The notes under the pieces: model-generated | Database searches by the model: none | Told to the model about the DNA's origin: nothing | The model's input: only the letters and a program-made list of their open reading frames with translations | Assembly: GCA_003156975.1 (NCBI GenBank) | Contig: PMIE01000063.1 | Location: 33,638-69,939 of the forward strand | Source: Chloroflexota bacterium | Lineage (GTDB): Bacteria; Chloroflexota; Limnocylindria; Limnocylindrales; CSP1-4 | Length of the DNA stretch: 36,302 nucleotides | Reading direction: 5' to 3' | Translations under genes and position numbers: made by a program | In this document: positions 21,313 through 31,040 of the stretch, piece by piece | Position numbering within the stretch: position 1 is the first letter of the stretch | Layout: the number at the start of each line of letters is the position of its first letter

Positions 21313-22974
21313 ATGGCGAACGTGAAGCGTTGGGCGTCGATGCTGGCCGTGTTGGCCCTGGTCGCGGTGGCTTGCGGCAGCTCGGGCTCGACGGGGCAGA
21401 ACCTGGGTCCCAAGAACGGCGGCACTCTGACGGTTGGGCTCGACGGCGATATGAGATACGCGGACCCGTCGTTCGTGAGCGACGCCACCTCTCTGTATGT
21501 AGCCGATCAGGTCGTGGAAGGGCTGGTGGGCCTGGCGCCCGGGACCGTCAGCAAGGTGATCCCCGTTCTGGCTTCTGCGTTGCCGACGGTCAGCCCGGAT
21601 GGCCTGACCTACGCGTTCAAGCTTCGCTCCGGCATCAAGTTCCACGACGGGACGGCCTTCAACGCCGACGCGGTCAAGTTCAACTACGACCGCTGGAAGA
21701 ACCTTCCGGCAGGGGATCTCCAGAAGAACGCCGTCACCTACGCTTCGGTCTTCGGCGGCTTCGGTCAGGCTTCGAACCTGGCCGCGGTCGACGCACCGGA
21801 TCCGTCGACGGTGGTTTTCAGCTTCGTCAAGCCACAGAGCAACTTCCTGATCAGCCAGACCGTTGCCTCATTCGGCATCCAGAGCCCGGCCGCGATCAAG
21901 GGCAACGACGGCAACGACGCGACGATCAGCAAGAACGCATACGCCCTCGGTTCCAACGGCAAGGGCAAGGCCATGGTCGGTACGGGTCCATTCATGTTCA
22001 GTGAGTGGAAGGCCAACGACCACGTCACGCTGGTGAAGAATCCCAGCTACTGGAATCCCGTTGCCGGGCCCTATGTAGATCGGATCGAGTTCAAGCCGTT
22101 CGGGGACTCGGCATCAAAGGTCGCGGCTCTTCAATCGGGCGCAGTAGATCTCGTCGGGACGCTCGATCCGGCGGGGGTCAAGACGTTTCGAGGGAAGTCG
22201 AACTCGGTGGTCCTCGATCGCGGCACCGGCTGCAACATCACCCAACTCGGGATCAACCAGGCCGGCGTTCTAACCAACAAGAGCATGCGCTTCGCGATCG
22301 CCGCGGCCGTCAACCGGGTTGCATACGTCAATGGCTACTACGCCGGCGAGGCGTCGGCGGCCGACAACTGGCTGCCGAGTGGGGTCGATTACTACAAGCG
22401 TGAGTACCTCCCGACCTACAACGTCAGCGGTGCCATGGGGTACATGGCGCAGGCAGGTCACAAGACGGGTGGCGTGAACGTTGACTTGTGGTACCCGACA
22501 GGGGCGCCGGTTTCTCTCCTGCCGGACCCCAAGGGTCTGGCCCAGGCCATCGCCCAGGATCTGCAGGCGGTGGGCTTCAACGTCAAGCTCAAGACAGAGG
22601 CCTATTCCCCCAACTACCTCGCCGATCAAGTCGGCGGCAAGCTGCCGATGTGGCTCCAGAGCAAGTACTGCCGTTGGGGTAGCGCTGACGATCTCCTGTA
22701 TTCCTCCTTCGGCTATGTGAACGGTGCGGCCCCGCCCATGTTCAACTACACCAACGACGCTTTGAACACCCTCATGCTGCAGGCCCTGGGCGACGCCGAC
22801 CCTGCCAAGGCCAAGACCGATTGGCTGAGCGCCCAGGACCTCATTGCTGCCGACATGCCCACCGTGCCGCTCGTCTCCGCCAAGTCCCCGGCGGGCGCCC
22901 AGAAGTACGTGATGGGATTCGTTGGAGCCGGCAACGGGCTTGAGGTCCTGAGTTCGGTCTGGCTCAATAAGTAG
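21313..22974 (+). CDS. ABC transporter substrate-binding lipoprotein, family 5, copy 3
   Basis: Lipobox MANVKRWASMLAVLALVAVAC; GGTLTVGLDGDMRYADPSFVSD, FKLRSGIKFHDGTAFNADAVKFNYDRW, GTGPFMFSEWKANDHVTLVKNPSYW. GGAAGGA RBS. Confidence 0.95.
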   Translation: MANVKRWASMLAVLALVAVACGSSGSTGQNLGPKNGGTLTVGLDGDMRYADPSFVSDATSLYVADQVVEGLVGLAPGTVSKVIPVLASALPTVSPDGLTYAFKLRSGIKFHDGTAFNADAVKFNYDRWKNLPAGDLQKNAVTYASVFGGFGQASNLAAVDAPDPSTVVFSFVKPQSNFLISQTVASFGIQSPAAIKGNDGNDATISKNAYALGSNGKGKAMVGTGPFMFSEWKANDHVTLVKNPSYWNPVAGPYVDRIEFKPFGDSASKVAALQSGAVDLVGTLDPAGVKTFRGKSNSVVLDRGTGCNITQLGINQAGVLTNKSMRFAIAAAVNRVAYVNGYYAGEASAADNWLPSGVDYYKREYLPTYNVSGAMGYMAQAGHKTGGVNVDLWYPTGAPVSLLPDPKGLAQAIAQDLQAVGFNVKLKTEAYSPNYLADQVGGKLPMWLQSKYCRWGSADDLLYSSFGYVNGAAPPMFNYTNDALNTLMLQALGDADPAKAKTDWLSAQDLIAADMPTVPLVSAKSPAGAQKYVMGFVGAGNGLEVLSSVWLNK

Positions 22975-23009
22975 CCGCCTCGAAGCGGGCACGCGGATAG
23001 ACTTCTGAC

Positions 23010-23948
23010 ATGCATCCGCTTCGCATCGCACTGGCGCAACTTGCTCCGCGTCTCGGTGTCCTCGACGACAACCTCGCCGCTCACCGTCGGGGTCTCGCGG
23101 AAGCCAGGTCCGGGGGTGCCGGCCTTGTCGTCTTTCCGGAATTGGGCCTGACCGGCTATCAGCTGCAGGATCTGGCCGCCGAGGTGGCGATGCGGGTCGA
23201 CGATCCGAGACTGCTGAGCCTGGCCGAGGAGACGGCCGGAATGTCCGCCGTCGTGTCGTTCGTCGAGGAGGCGGACGATCATCGGCTCTTCATCAGCGCC
23301 GCCCTTCTGGAGGACGGCGAAGTGAGATTCGTGCACCGCAAGCTCTTCCTGCCGACATACGGCCTCTTCGACGAGCGGCGGTTCTTTGCCGCCGGGGATA
23401 GGCTGCGTGCCGTTGAGTCACGCATCGGCGCGCGTCTCGGTCTCGCCGTTTGTGAGGACTTCTGGCACCTGGCCGTGCCTGAGACGCTGGCCCTCGATGG
23501 GGCCCAGATCCTGATCAACGTCTCCTCGTCGCCCGGCCGGGATCTCGCCGCGATTCATGAAGTCGGGTTGGGGACGGCTGCCTCGTGGCGGACTCTAATG
23601 CGGACCTACGCCCAGCTCACGACGAGCTTTGTTGTCTTCTGCAACCGGGTCGGAATGGACGAGACGATCAGTTTCTGGGGAGGCTCGGAGGTAATCGCGC
23701 CGACCGGCGAGGCCGTGTTCACGGCGCCGCTCTTCGACGAGGGCCTGCACTTCGTCGACATCGAGTTGGGGGATGTGCGGCGGGAGCGTATCGGCCTGCC
23801 GCTTCTGCGCGACGAACGGCCTGAACTGCACCTGCGGGAACTGCGCCGAATCATCGCCGAGCGGACGGGCATGGCGATCGACGCGGCGAGCGAAGCTCCT
23901 GACGGGGCAGAGCGGCCGGCGCGACGCGGCGAGCCCGAGCAATCCTGA
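23010..23948 (+). CDS. nitrilase/carbon-nitrogen hydrolase, candidate glutaminase subunit of NAD synthetase
   Basis: E/K/C triad contexts VVFPELGLTGYQ, HRKLFLPTYGLFDERRFF, LGLAVCEDFWHL. TGATG overlap with a downstream NadE-type gene. Confidence 0.9.
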   Translation: MHPLRIALAQLAPRLGVLDDNLAAHRRGLAEARSGGAGLVVFPELGLTGYQLQDLAAEVAMRVDDPRLLSLAEETAGMSAVVSFVEEADDHRLFISAALLEDGEVRFVHRKLFLPTYGLFDERRFFAAGDRLRAVESRIGARLGLAVCEDFWHLAVPETLALDGAQILINVSSSPGRDLAAIHEVGLGTAASWRTLMRTYAQLTTSFVVFCNRVGMDETISFWGGSEVIAPTGEAVFTAPLFDEGLHFVDIELGDVRRERIGLPLLRDERPELHLRELRRIIAERTGMAIDAASEAPDGAERPARRGEPEQS

Positions 23949-24874
23949 TGGCCGGCGGCTCCAGCTCGGATCCCCTCGGCGGGCGCGAGCCGGCGGAGCC
24001 GCTATTCGAGTTGCCGCCAGAGCTCGCCATCGACACCGAGGTCGCCCGGCGAGTCACCGTGGGTTTCGTCCGCAATCAGCTGCGTCAGGCCGGGTTCAGT
24101 CGAGGACTGCTGGGGCTGTCCGGCGGCATCGACTCGGCCCTCGTCGCCTTTCTCGTGGCCGAGGCGATCGGCCCGGAGAACCTGCTGTGCGTCCTCATGC
24201 CGTATCGGACGTCATCGTCTGAGTCCGTGGATCATGCGCGGCTCGTTGTTGACCAACTCGGTTGCCCCAGCGACCTGGTTGACATCAGCCAGATCGTGGA
24301 TGGCTACTTCGGCCGTGACGCCGAGGTCGGGGCCGGCGGAACTGCGGCGCGCGAGGCCAGTCCGTTGCGGCGGGGCAACTTCATGGCCCGGGCCCGGATG
24401 TGCGTTCTCTACGATCGCTCCGTCACGTGGGGCGGGCTCGTGGTCGGAACGGGCAACAAGACGGAGTCGTTGATCGGCTACTCGACACTCTTCGGAGACT
24501 CCGCCTGCGCCTTCAATCCGATCGGCGACCTGTACAAGAGCCAGGTCCGGCAGGTTGCGGCGGCGATGAGAGTGCCCGAGACGATCATTCGAAAGGCACC
24601 GTCGGCCGATCTCTGGCCCGGTCAGACGGATGAGGCGGAAGCTGGCTTCAGCTACCCGGAGCTTGATCGGCTCCTCTTCTGGATGATCGACAAGCGCCGC
24701 ACGGACGAAGAGCTGCTGGCCATGGGTTTCGCCGGGACGGCGATCGATCGGGTGAAGCGCCTTGTGGCGGTCTCGGAGTTCAAGCGGCAGGTACCGCCGG
24801 TCGCAAAACTGGGGCCGCGGACGACGGGGGTGGACTACCTCTACCCGCGGCGACGGCCCGGATCGTCGCGGTGA
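23948..24874 (+). CDS. nadE: NAD+ synthetase (synthetase domain only)
   Basis: LLGLSGGIDSALVAFLVAEAI, GTGNKTESLIGYSTLFGDSACAFNPIGDLYKSQVR, KAPSADLWPGQTDE are NadE motifs. Confidence 0.95.
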   Translation: MAGGSSSDPLGGREPAEPLFELPPELAIDTEVARRVTVGFVRNQLRQAGFSRGLLGLSGGIDSALVAFLVAEAIGPENLLCVLMPYRTSSSESVDHARLVVDQLGCPSDLVDISQIVDGYFGRDAEVGAGGTAAREASPLRRGNFMARARMCVLYDRSVTWGGLVVGTGNKTESLIGYSTLFGDSACAFNPIGDLYKSQVRQVAAAMRVPETIIRKAPSADLWPGQTDEAEAGFSYPELDRLLFWMIDKRRTDEELLAMGFAGTAIDRVKRLVAVSEFKRQVPPVAKLGPRTTGVDYLYPRRRPGSSR

Positions 24875-25836
24875 AGAGCCGTGAAGATGGCGCAGCAGCG
24901 GACGTAGGTGGCGGCGCGGGCATCGCCGACGGCGCGAGCGTCGCCGATGGCGCCGGCCAGCCTGACAACCATGCAGGCGATGGCGGACGCCTCTACATAG
25001 TGGCGACGCCCATCGGCAATCTCGGCGACGTCACTTACCGCGCCATCGAAGTCCTCAAGACCGTTCCTCTTGTCGCGGCCGAGGACACGCGGCTGACGCG
25101 GCGACTCTTCGCTCGGTACGAAATCGGCACATCTCTGATCAGCTACCACGCCCAAAGCAGCCGGGCGCGCGAGGCCGAGTTGCTCGATCACTTGCGATCC
25201 GGCCGCGATCTGGCCCTCGTGACCGACGCCGGGACGCCTCTCGTGAGCGACCCCGGGAGTGAGCTTGCCTCGGCGTGGGCGGCAGAAGGCGGCGTGGTCG
25301 TGCCGATACCTGGGGCGTCGGCCGCGCTGGCGGCACTCGTAGCCAGCGGTCTTGCCGTGGCGCACTGGACATTCGAAGGCTTCCTTCCCCGAAGCGGCAA
25401 GGAGCGCCGTCTCCGGCTGGCTCGAATTGCGGCAGATGAGCGGGCCTGCGTCATCTACGAGGCCCCGTCGCGTGTCCCGGCGACACTCACCGATCTCGTC
25501 GCCGCCGCAGGCGGCGATCGGCGTGTGGCAATCTGCCGCGAACTGACCAAGATGCACGAGGAAGTCGTGCGCGGGTCGTTGGTAGATCTCTCGGCGCGCG
25601 CCGACGGCGGCGGAATCATGCTGCGGGGCGAGTTTGTCCTGGTTCTCGAGGCCATGACCGTCGGCGAGGCCGCCGCCCGGCAGATCGCCGAGGACGGTCC
25701 GGCTTCGATGGACGACGCTCGCGCCGAGGTGGCTCGGCTCGTTGCCGCCGGAACGAAGCGGTCCGAGGCCGCACGCCGGGTGGCTGTGGAGACGGGACTC
25801 GACCGCCACGACCTCTACCGGCCGGACCAAACCTGA
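24871..25836 (+). CDS. rsmI: 16S rRNA (cytidine1402-2'-O)-methyltransferase
   Basis: LYIVATPIGNLGDVTYRAIEVLKTVPLVAAEDTRLTRRLFARYEI, LVTDAGTPLVSDPG, VPIPGASA, GFLPR. GTG start overlaps nadE stop; ~40 aa Ala/Gly-rich N-terminal extension. Confidence 0.95.
   Translation: MKSREDGAAADVGGGAGIADGASVADGAGQPDNHAGDGGRLYIVATPIGNLGDVTYRAIEVLKTVPLVAAEDTRLTRRLFARYEIGTSLISYHAQSSRAREAELLDHLRSGRDLALVTDAGTPLVSDPGSELASAWAAEGGVVVPIPGASAALAALVASGLAVAHWTFEGFLPRSGKERRLRLARIAADERACVIYEAPSRVPATLTDLVAAAGGDRRVAICRELTKMHEEVVRGSLVDLSARADGGGIMLRGEFVLVLEAMTVGEAAARQIAEDGPASMDDARAEVARLVAAGTKRSEAARRVAVETGLDRHDLYRPDQT
24913..24948 (+). repeat. 18-bp imperfect tandem repeat, 2 copies, inside rsmI 5' end
   Basis: ggcgcgggcatcgccgac / ggcgcgagcgtcgccgat, 15/18 identical, encoding GAGIAD/GASVAD. 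Confidence 0.7.
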
Positions 25837-25952
25837 CCGCCCGTGCCACCCCAGGATCGCCGCGAGGGTTTCGAGCAGGTTGTCGAGTGGGTCGATTGCG
25901 GCCCATCTGCGGTGCAAACTCTGGCAGCGTGATATAGGGTGAGCTTGCACGT

Positions 25953-25997
25953 CCGAGGGCCCAACTCTTCGGACCCAAGAAGCGCGAAGAGCCTCGG
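25953..25997 (+). promoter_or_regulatory. candidate structured leader element upstream of the second Opp operon
   Basis: CCGAGG (25953-25958)/CCTCGG (25992-25997) stacked on CTCTTC (25965-25970)/GAAGAG (25986-25991); a competing stem GTCCGA (25951-25956)/TCGGAC (25969-25974) overlaps it. Confidence 0.35.
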
Positions 25998-26144
25998 GCA
26001 AAGCGGGCCGATGTGGGTCCGCACCGGGGCCATGCTGCCATCGAGATAGGAAGGATCCGCCAGAAAGCGCACGGGGAGCGGCGTCGGTATTGGCCGTATC
26101 TACAAGGTTGGCCCGGCCCGCTCAGGGAACGGAAGGAGAGGCAA

Positions 26145-27878
26145 ATGAAACATCGATTGAGAGCCCTTCTAGCGGTCGCCGCCCTGGTTTTCGCGGCCTG
26201 CGGTGGGAGTACCGCAACCAGCCCGATCGCGACCAGCGCGACCGCCCCCACGACGGGCGGAACCGCCTCCGGCACTCCGGCCGCGGCGTCCGGGACGCCC
26301 GTCGCCACCAACGGCGGAACGTGGGTCTTCGGCTCGGCAACTGACCCCACGACTCTCGATGCCATCCTGATGCAGGACGGCGAGTCGATCCGAATCGCAC
26401 AGCAGATCTACGAGACTCTCGTCAAGCTCGCACCCGGGTCGGCTTCGACCCTCGTCCCCGGCCTGGCCAAGAGCTGGGACGCCAGCGCGGACGGCTTGAC
26501 CTACACGTTCCACCTGCAGACCGGCGTCAAGTTCACCGACGGCACGGACTTCAACGCGGATGCCGCGGTCTACAACGTCAATCGCTGGAAGAACCTCCCT
26601 GAGGCTCTCCAGGGAGACGACTACTACGACATCACCGTCTTCGCCGGCTACGGCGACAGTTCTCTGATCAAGTCCGTCACGAAGGTTGACGATGCGACCT
26701 TCCAGATGGTCCTGACGACCCCGAAGGCCGACTTCCTGACGGCCATGACGCTGGCTCCGTTCTCGATGCAAAGCCCGACGGCCCTCAAGGCCCACAACGC
26801 CGACAAGGGCTCCAAGGACACCAGCAACGACTACTGGCAGAAGGCGCCCACGGGCACCGGCCCCTTCATGTTCGCCGGTGACTTCGTCTCGGGCGACCAC
26901 TACACCATCGTCAAGAACCCGAACTACTGGGACACGGCCAATGCGGCCCACCTGGACAAGGTCATCTTCAAGCCCATCGCCGACTCCGCCCAGCGCTTGA
27001 CCGCATTGAAGTCCGGCACCGTGGACACAATCGACTTCGTTGATGCGAACCAGCTCAAGGACGTCAGCAGCGACTCGAATCTGCAGCTGGTCACCCGGTC
27101 GCCGCTCGACATCGGCCGGTTGAACATGAACCAGAACATCAAGCCGTTCGACGACATCAACGTCCGCAAGGCGATCTCCTATGCGATCGATCGCAAGGCG
27201 ATCATCGACACCTTCTTCCCCAACGGCGCCGCCCAGGCGGCCGACTCCGATCTTCTGCCGAGCATGCCGGCCTACGCGGCGAACGCCACGATTGCCGGTT
27301 ACGACCAGCAGAAGGCCAAGGACGCCTTGGCTGCGTCCAACTGCCACGCGCCGTGCAAGATCGACTTCTGGTACCCGGATAGCGTCTCGCGCCCATATAT
27401 GGTTGATCCCAAGGGTGAGTTCGAGGCGATCCGGACCATGCTTGAGGCCGTCGGCTTCCAGATCACTCCTCAGCACCTGGCCTGGAAGGGTGGCTATACC
27501 GGCGCCGAGGCCAACGGTAAGTACGGGCTGGCGTTCATCGGCTGGATCTACGACTACGCCGATCCGGCGGATGGCCCGGGCATCTTCTACTCCACCTCCC
27601 TGGCGAAGTGCGGCGACGTCACTCCGGCCAAGCCCCACAACTGCGAAGCCGCAGAGGACAACCCGGCCGTCGTGGCGGGCATGGCCAAGGCGATCGCCGA
27701 GCCGGACGCGGCGAAGCGAACCCAGGATTGGAAAGACGTGATGGCTTTGATCAATGCCGACGTGGCCGACGCGCCCCTCGTTTGGGCCGGCTCCTCGCTC
27801 GGACTGACCAAGAACATCCACGGCTTCGTGCCCAGCCCGACACAGACGGAGTACTACAACGCGGTCTGGAAGTCATAG
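26145..27878 (+). CDS. ABC transporter substrate-binding lipoprotein, family 5, copy 4
   Basis: Lipobox MKHRLRALLAVAALVFAAC; FHLQTGVKFTDGTDFNADAAVYNVNRWKN, GTGPFMFAGDFVSGDHYTIVKNPNYW. GGAAGGAGAG RBS. Confidence 0.95.
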   Translation: MKHRLRALLAVAALVFAACGGSTATSPIATSATAPTTGGTASGTPAAASGTPVATNGGTWVFGSATDPTTLDAILMQDGESIRIAQQIYETLVKLAPGSASTLVPGLAKSWDASADGLTYTFHLQTGVKFTDGTDFNADAAVYNVNRWKNLPEALQGDDYYDITVFAGYGDSSLIKSVTKVDDATFQMVLTTPKADFLTAMTLAPFSMQSPTALKAHNADKGSKDTSNDYWQKAPTGTGPFMFAGDFVSGDHYTIVKNPNYWDTANAAHLDKVIFKPIADSAQRLTALKSGTVDTIDFVDANQLKDVSSDSNLQLVTRSPLDIGRLNMNQNIKPFDDINVRKAISYAIDRKAIIDTFFPNGAAQAADSDLLPSMPAYAANATIAGYDQQKAKDALAASNCHAPCKIDFWYPDSVSRPYMVDPKGEFEAIRTMLEAVGFQITPQHLAWKGGYTGAEANGKYGLAFIGWIYDYADPADGPGIFYSTSLAKCGDVTPAKPHNCEAAEDNPAVVAGMAKAIAEPDAAKRTQDWKDVMALINADVADAPLVWAGSSLGLTKNIHGFVPSPTQTEYYNAVWKS

Positions 27879-27908
27879 ACCAAACTGATCGCGCAACCGC
27901 TTGCTAAT

Positions 27909-27944
27909 TGCGGCGCGTCCTCGGACTTCCGGGGACGCGCCGCA
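27909..27944 (+). repeat. 16-bp inverted repeat / intercistronic hairpin (one G-U)
   Basis: TGCGGCGCGTCCTCGG (27909-27924), loop ACTT, CCGGGGACGCGCCGCA (27929-27944). Between binding-protein stop (27878) and permease start (27980); no following T tract. Confidence 0.9.
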
Positions 27945-27979
27945 CATAACCACGACAACTTCAGGAACCCAACCGTCAC

Positions 27980-28993
27980 GTGCTGAAGTTCATTGTTCGG
28001 CGTCTGCTGCTGCTAATACCGATCCTGCTCGGGCTGTCGTTGTTGATGGTCGTCTTCCTGCACATGCTGCCGGGCGACCCATGCGGAGCGATCCTGGGCG
28101 AACATTCCACGCCCGCGAACATCGCCCGCTGCCAGCATGGCCTCGGGTTGGACAAGCCGCTGTATCAGCAGTACCTGGACTACATGGCTGGAGTAATCCA
28201 CGGCGACTTCGGCGTATCGGCGACGAACAAGGTCTCGGTCACGACCAGTTTCCTGACCCGCTTTCCGGCCACGATCGAACTCACCGTGGCGGCCATGTTC
28301 CTGGCAATAGGGATCGGCATCCCTCTGGGCGTGGCGGCCGCCAAGCGCCAGTACTCGCTCTTCGACAACTTCGCGACCGTGGCCTCGCTCATTGGCATCA
28401 GCATCCCGATCTTCTTCCTGGGCCTGCTTCTCCAGTACGTGTTTGGTGTCTGGCTCCATTGGCTGCCGACCGCCGGCCGCTATGACCTCGGGACATTCAG
28501 CTACGACCACGCCGGCACCAACTTCCTCCTCTGGGAGTCGCTGGTGATCAACCGCAACCCCGCGGAGTTCCTGGACGTTGTCCGCCACCTCATATTGCCG
28601 GCCGTTGCGCTGGGGACGATCCCGTTGGCGGTTGTGGCTCGCATCACAAGATCGGCGGTCCTCGAGGTTCTTTCCGAGGACTATGTCCGCACGGCTCGGG
28701 CCAAGGGCCTCACCAGCAAGCGGATCGACGACCGGCACGTACTTCGCAACGCGATGCTTCCGATCTCCACGGTCATCGGACTGCAGACGGGTCTCCTGTT
28801 GGGCGGCGCCGTGCTCACCGAGCAGATCTTCTCGTGGGGCGGCGTTGGGAACTGGTTGTTCCAGGCCGCCGTCGACAAAGACTTCGCGGTCATCCAAAGC
28901 GGCGCCCTGATCCTGGCCTCGATCTTCGTGGTCGTGAATCTGATCGTGGACGTCGGCTACGCCTACCTCAACCCACGCATCAGGTACCAGTGA
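27980..28993 (+). CDS. ABC transporter permease, DppB/OppB type
   Basis: MLKFIVRRLLLLIPILLGLSLLMVVFLHMLPGDP, SEDYVRTARAKGLTSKRIDDRHVLRNAMLPISTVIGLQTGLLLGGAVLTEQIFSW. GTG start. Confidence 0.96.
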   Translation: MLKFIVRRLLLLIPILLGLSLLMVVFLHMLPGDPCGAILGEHSTPANIARCQHGLGLDKPLYQQYLDYMAGVIHGDFGVSATNKVSVTTSFLTRFPATIELTVAAMFLAIGIGIPLGVAAAKRQYSLFDNFATVASLIGISIPIFFLGLLLQYVFGVWLHWLPTAGRYDLGTFSYDHAGTNFLLWESLVINRNPAEFLDVVRHLILPAVALGTIPLAVVARITRSAVLEVLSEDYVRTARAKGLTSKRIDDRHVLRNAMLPISTVIGLQTGLLLGGAVLTEQIFSWGGVGNWLFQAAVDKDFAVIQSGALILASIFVVVNLIVDVGYAYLNPRIRYQ

Positions 28994-29886
28994 TGGCCGG
29001 CGTCGCACTCTCCCAGCAACTCGAAGCGCCAATCAAGGGCAGCAGCCTGTGGCGCGACGCGTCCCGCCGCCTGTTGCGCAATCGGGCGGCGCTCGTGGGG
29101 ATGTTCCTGGTCGTCAGCTTCATCTTCGTAGCCATCTTTGCGCCGCTCATCTCGCCGTACAGCCCGGTCCAGGGCACGATCATCCACCGCTTCCTGCCAC
29201 CGAGCGGTTCGCACCTGCTTGGTACGGACCTCCAGGGCCGGGACATCCTGTCGCGTCTTCTATGGGGCGCCAGATCCTCGTTGTGGGTCTCGATCCTCTC
29301 GGTCACCGTCGGGCTGTCGATCGGCCTCACGTATGGCTCCATCAGCGGCTTCCTGGGCGGCTGGGTGGATTTCTGGATGATGCGAGTGGTGGACATCATC
29401 CTTTCTCTGCCGGGCCTCCTGTTGACGATCACCATCGTCCTGTTCCTTGGCCCCGGCCTGAACACAATCGCCTTCGCCATAGCGATCGAGAACGTCCCAA
29501 TATTCGCCCGCCTTGTGCGCTCGAGCATCCTCGCCCTCAAAGAGAGCGATTTCGTGCTTGCGGCGCGGTCGATTGGAGCGTCCGATCCGCGTATTCTTCT
29601 GCACCACATCCTGCCCAACGCCCTGACGCCCGTCATCGTCCAGGGCACGCTCGCACTCGCTACTGCGATCGTCGATGCGGCCGGGCTCGGGTATCTGGGC
29701 TTCGGTCCGCAGGACCCGGCCACTCCGGAGTGGGGGACGATGCTGACGGACACCCAGCGGTATCTCACCAGCGGAGCCGCCTACACGGCGCTCTTCCCCG
29801 GCATCGCAATCATCCTGGCGGTGCTTGGGTTCAACCTGCTCGGGGACGGGTTGCGCGAGGCTCTCGACCCGAGGTTGAAGCGATGA
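28993..29886 (+). CDS. ABC transporter permease, DppC/OppC type
   Basis: TGATG overlap. [72 protein letters not shown]. Confidence 0.96.
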   Translation: MAGVALSQQLEAPIKGSSLWRDASRRLLRNRAALVGMFLVVSFIFVAIFAPLISPYSPVQGTIIHRFLPPSGSHLLGTDLQGRDILSRLLWGARSSLWVSILSVTVGLSIGLTYGSISGFLGGWVDFWMMRVVDIILSLPGLLLTITIVLFLGPGLNTIAFAIAIENVPIFARLVRSSILALKESDFVLAARSIGASDPRILLHHILPNALTPVIVQGTLALATAIVDAAGLGYLGFGPQDPATPEWGTMLTDTQRYLTSGAAYTALFPGIAIILAVLGFNLLGDGLREALDPRLKR

Positions 29887-31040
29887 CCAGGATCTACGAC
29901 GCCTCCGCCGACGCAACGACTCGGGCCGACGGCGGATCACTGCTCCAGGTTCGCGACCTGCGCGTTGAGTTCTCCTCGTCCTCCGGACGTGTCCATGCCG
30001 TCAACGGCGTCAGCTTCGACGTGCAGGCGCATGAATTGCTCGGCATTGTCGGCGAATCGGGTTGTGGGAAGAGCGTGACTTCGCTGGCGATTCTTCGGCT
30101 GCTCCCCAAGCCCGCCGGCCGGATCACGGGCGGGACGGTGACCTTCGATGGAACGGACTTGCTGCACCTCGGCGACGAGGCCATGCGTGACTTGCGGGGC
30201 CGCCAGGTGGCGATGATCTTCCAGGACCCGATGACTTCGCTGAACCCGGTGACGACGATCGGCGAGCAGCTCGTCGAGGTGGTCCAGGCTCACACCAAGC
30301 TCCGCCGCAAGGCTGCCGAGCAACGAGCGATCGAGACCCTCGAGCTGGTTGGGCTGCCGAACGCGAAGGCTCGCCTCAAGAACTTCCCGCATCAATTCTC
30401 CGGCGGCATGCGCCAGCGGGTGATGATCGCCATGGCGTTGATCATGGGACCGAAGCTGCTGATCGCGGACGAGCCGACGACAGCTCTGGACGTCACGATC
30501 CAGGCCCAGATCCTGGACCTGATCAGGCGCGTGGCCCAGGAAACCGGAGCCGCCGTGATGCTCATTACCCACGACCTTGGGGTTGTCGCGGGTATGACGC
30601 AGCGAATCCAGGTCATGTACGCCGGCCACATCGTCGAGACGGCGACGACGGACGAACTCTTCGCCCATCCGCGACATCCGTACACCGTCGGGTTGCTGCG
30701 GTCCATTCCGCGCTTGGATGAGGGCGGCTCACGCGAGCTCCTGCCGATTGAAGGATTACCGCCCGATCTCACGAGACTGCCGGCCGGCTGCCCGTTCGCG
30801 CCACGGTGCGCATGGGCGATCGAGCGATGCCTGACCGAGAACCCGCCCCTCGGGCTGCCCGGTTCGGCGGAGCCGGCGACGGGGGTTGCCCTGGGAACGC
30901 ACCTGGCTGCCTGCTGGAATCCAGCCACGGACGACGAAGCCCGCGCCGGCGTGCCCGCGAACGGCCACATTTCAGCGGTGGAAGCCGCGGGGCGTGAGCG
31001 GGCGGCCGCCGCGGCCACCGCACTGGGGGTTGAGCCATGA
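29883..31040 (+). CDS. ABC transporter ATP-binding protein, DppD/OppD type
   Basis: ATGA overlap. [59 protein letters not shown]. The 663-aa track ORF begins inside the permease gene in another frame. Confidence 0.96.
   Translation: MTRIYDASADATTRADGGSLLQVRDLRVEFSSSSGRVHAVNGVSFDVQAHELLGIVGESGCGKSVTSLAILRLLPKPAGRITGGTVTFDGTDLLHLGDEAMRDLRGRQVAMIFQDPMTSLNPVTTIGEQLVEVVQAHTKLRRKAAEQRAIETLELVGLPNAKARLKNFPHQFSGGMRQRVMIAMALIMGPKLLIADEPTTALDVTIQAQILDLIRRVAQETGAAVMLITHDLGVVAGMTQRIQVMYAGHIVETATTDELFAHPRHPYTVGLLRSIPRLDEGGSRELLPIEGLPPDLTRLPAGCPFAPRCAWAIERCLTENPPLGLPGSAEPATGVALGTHLAACWNPATDDEARAGVPANGHISAVEAAGRERAAAAATALGVEP

Noticed and set aside
29049-31040. 663-aa ORF suggesting a permease-ATPase fusion
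   Set aside because: The N-terminal part is an out-of-frame reading of the DppC gene; the ATPase starts at 29883 with an ATGA overlap.
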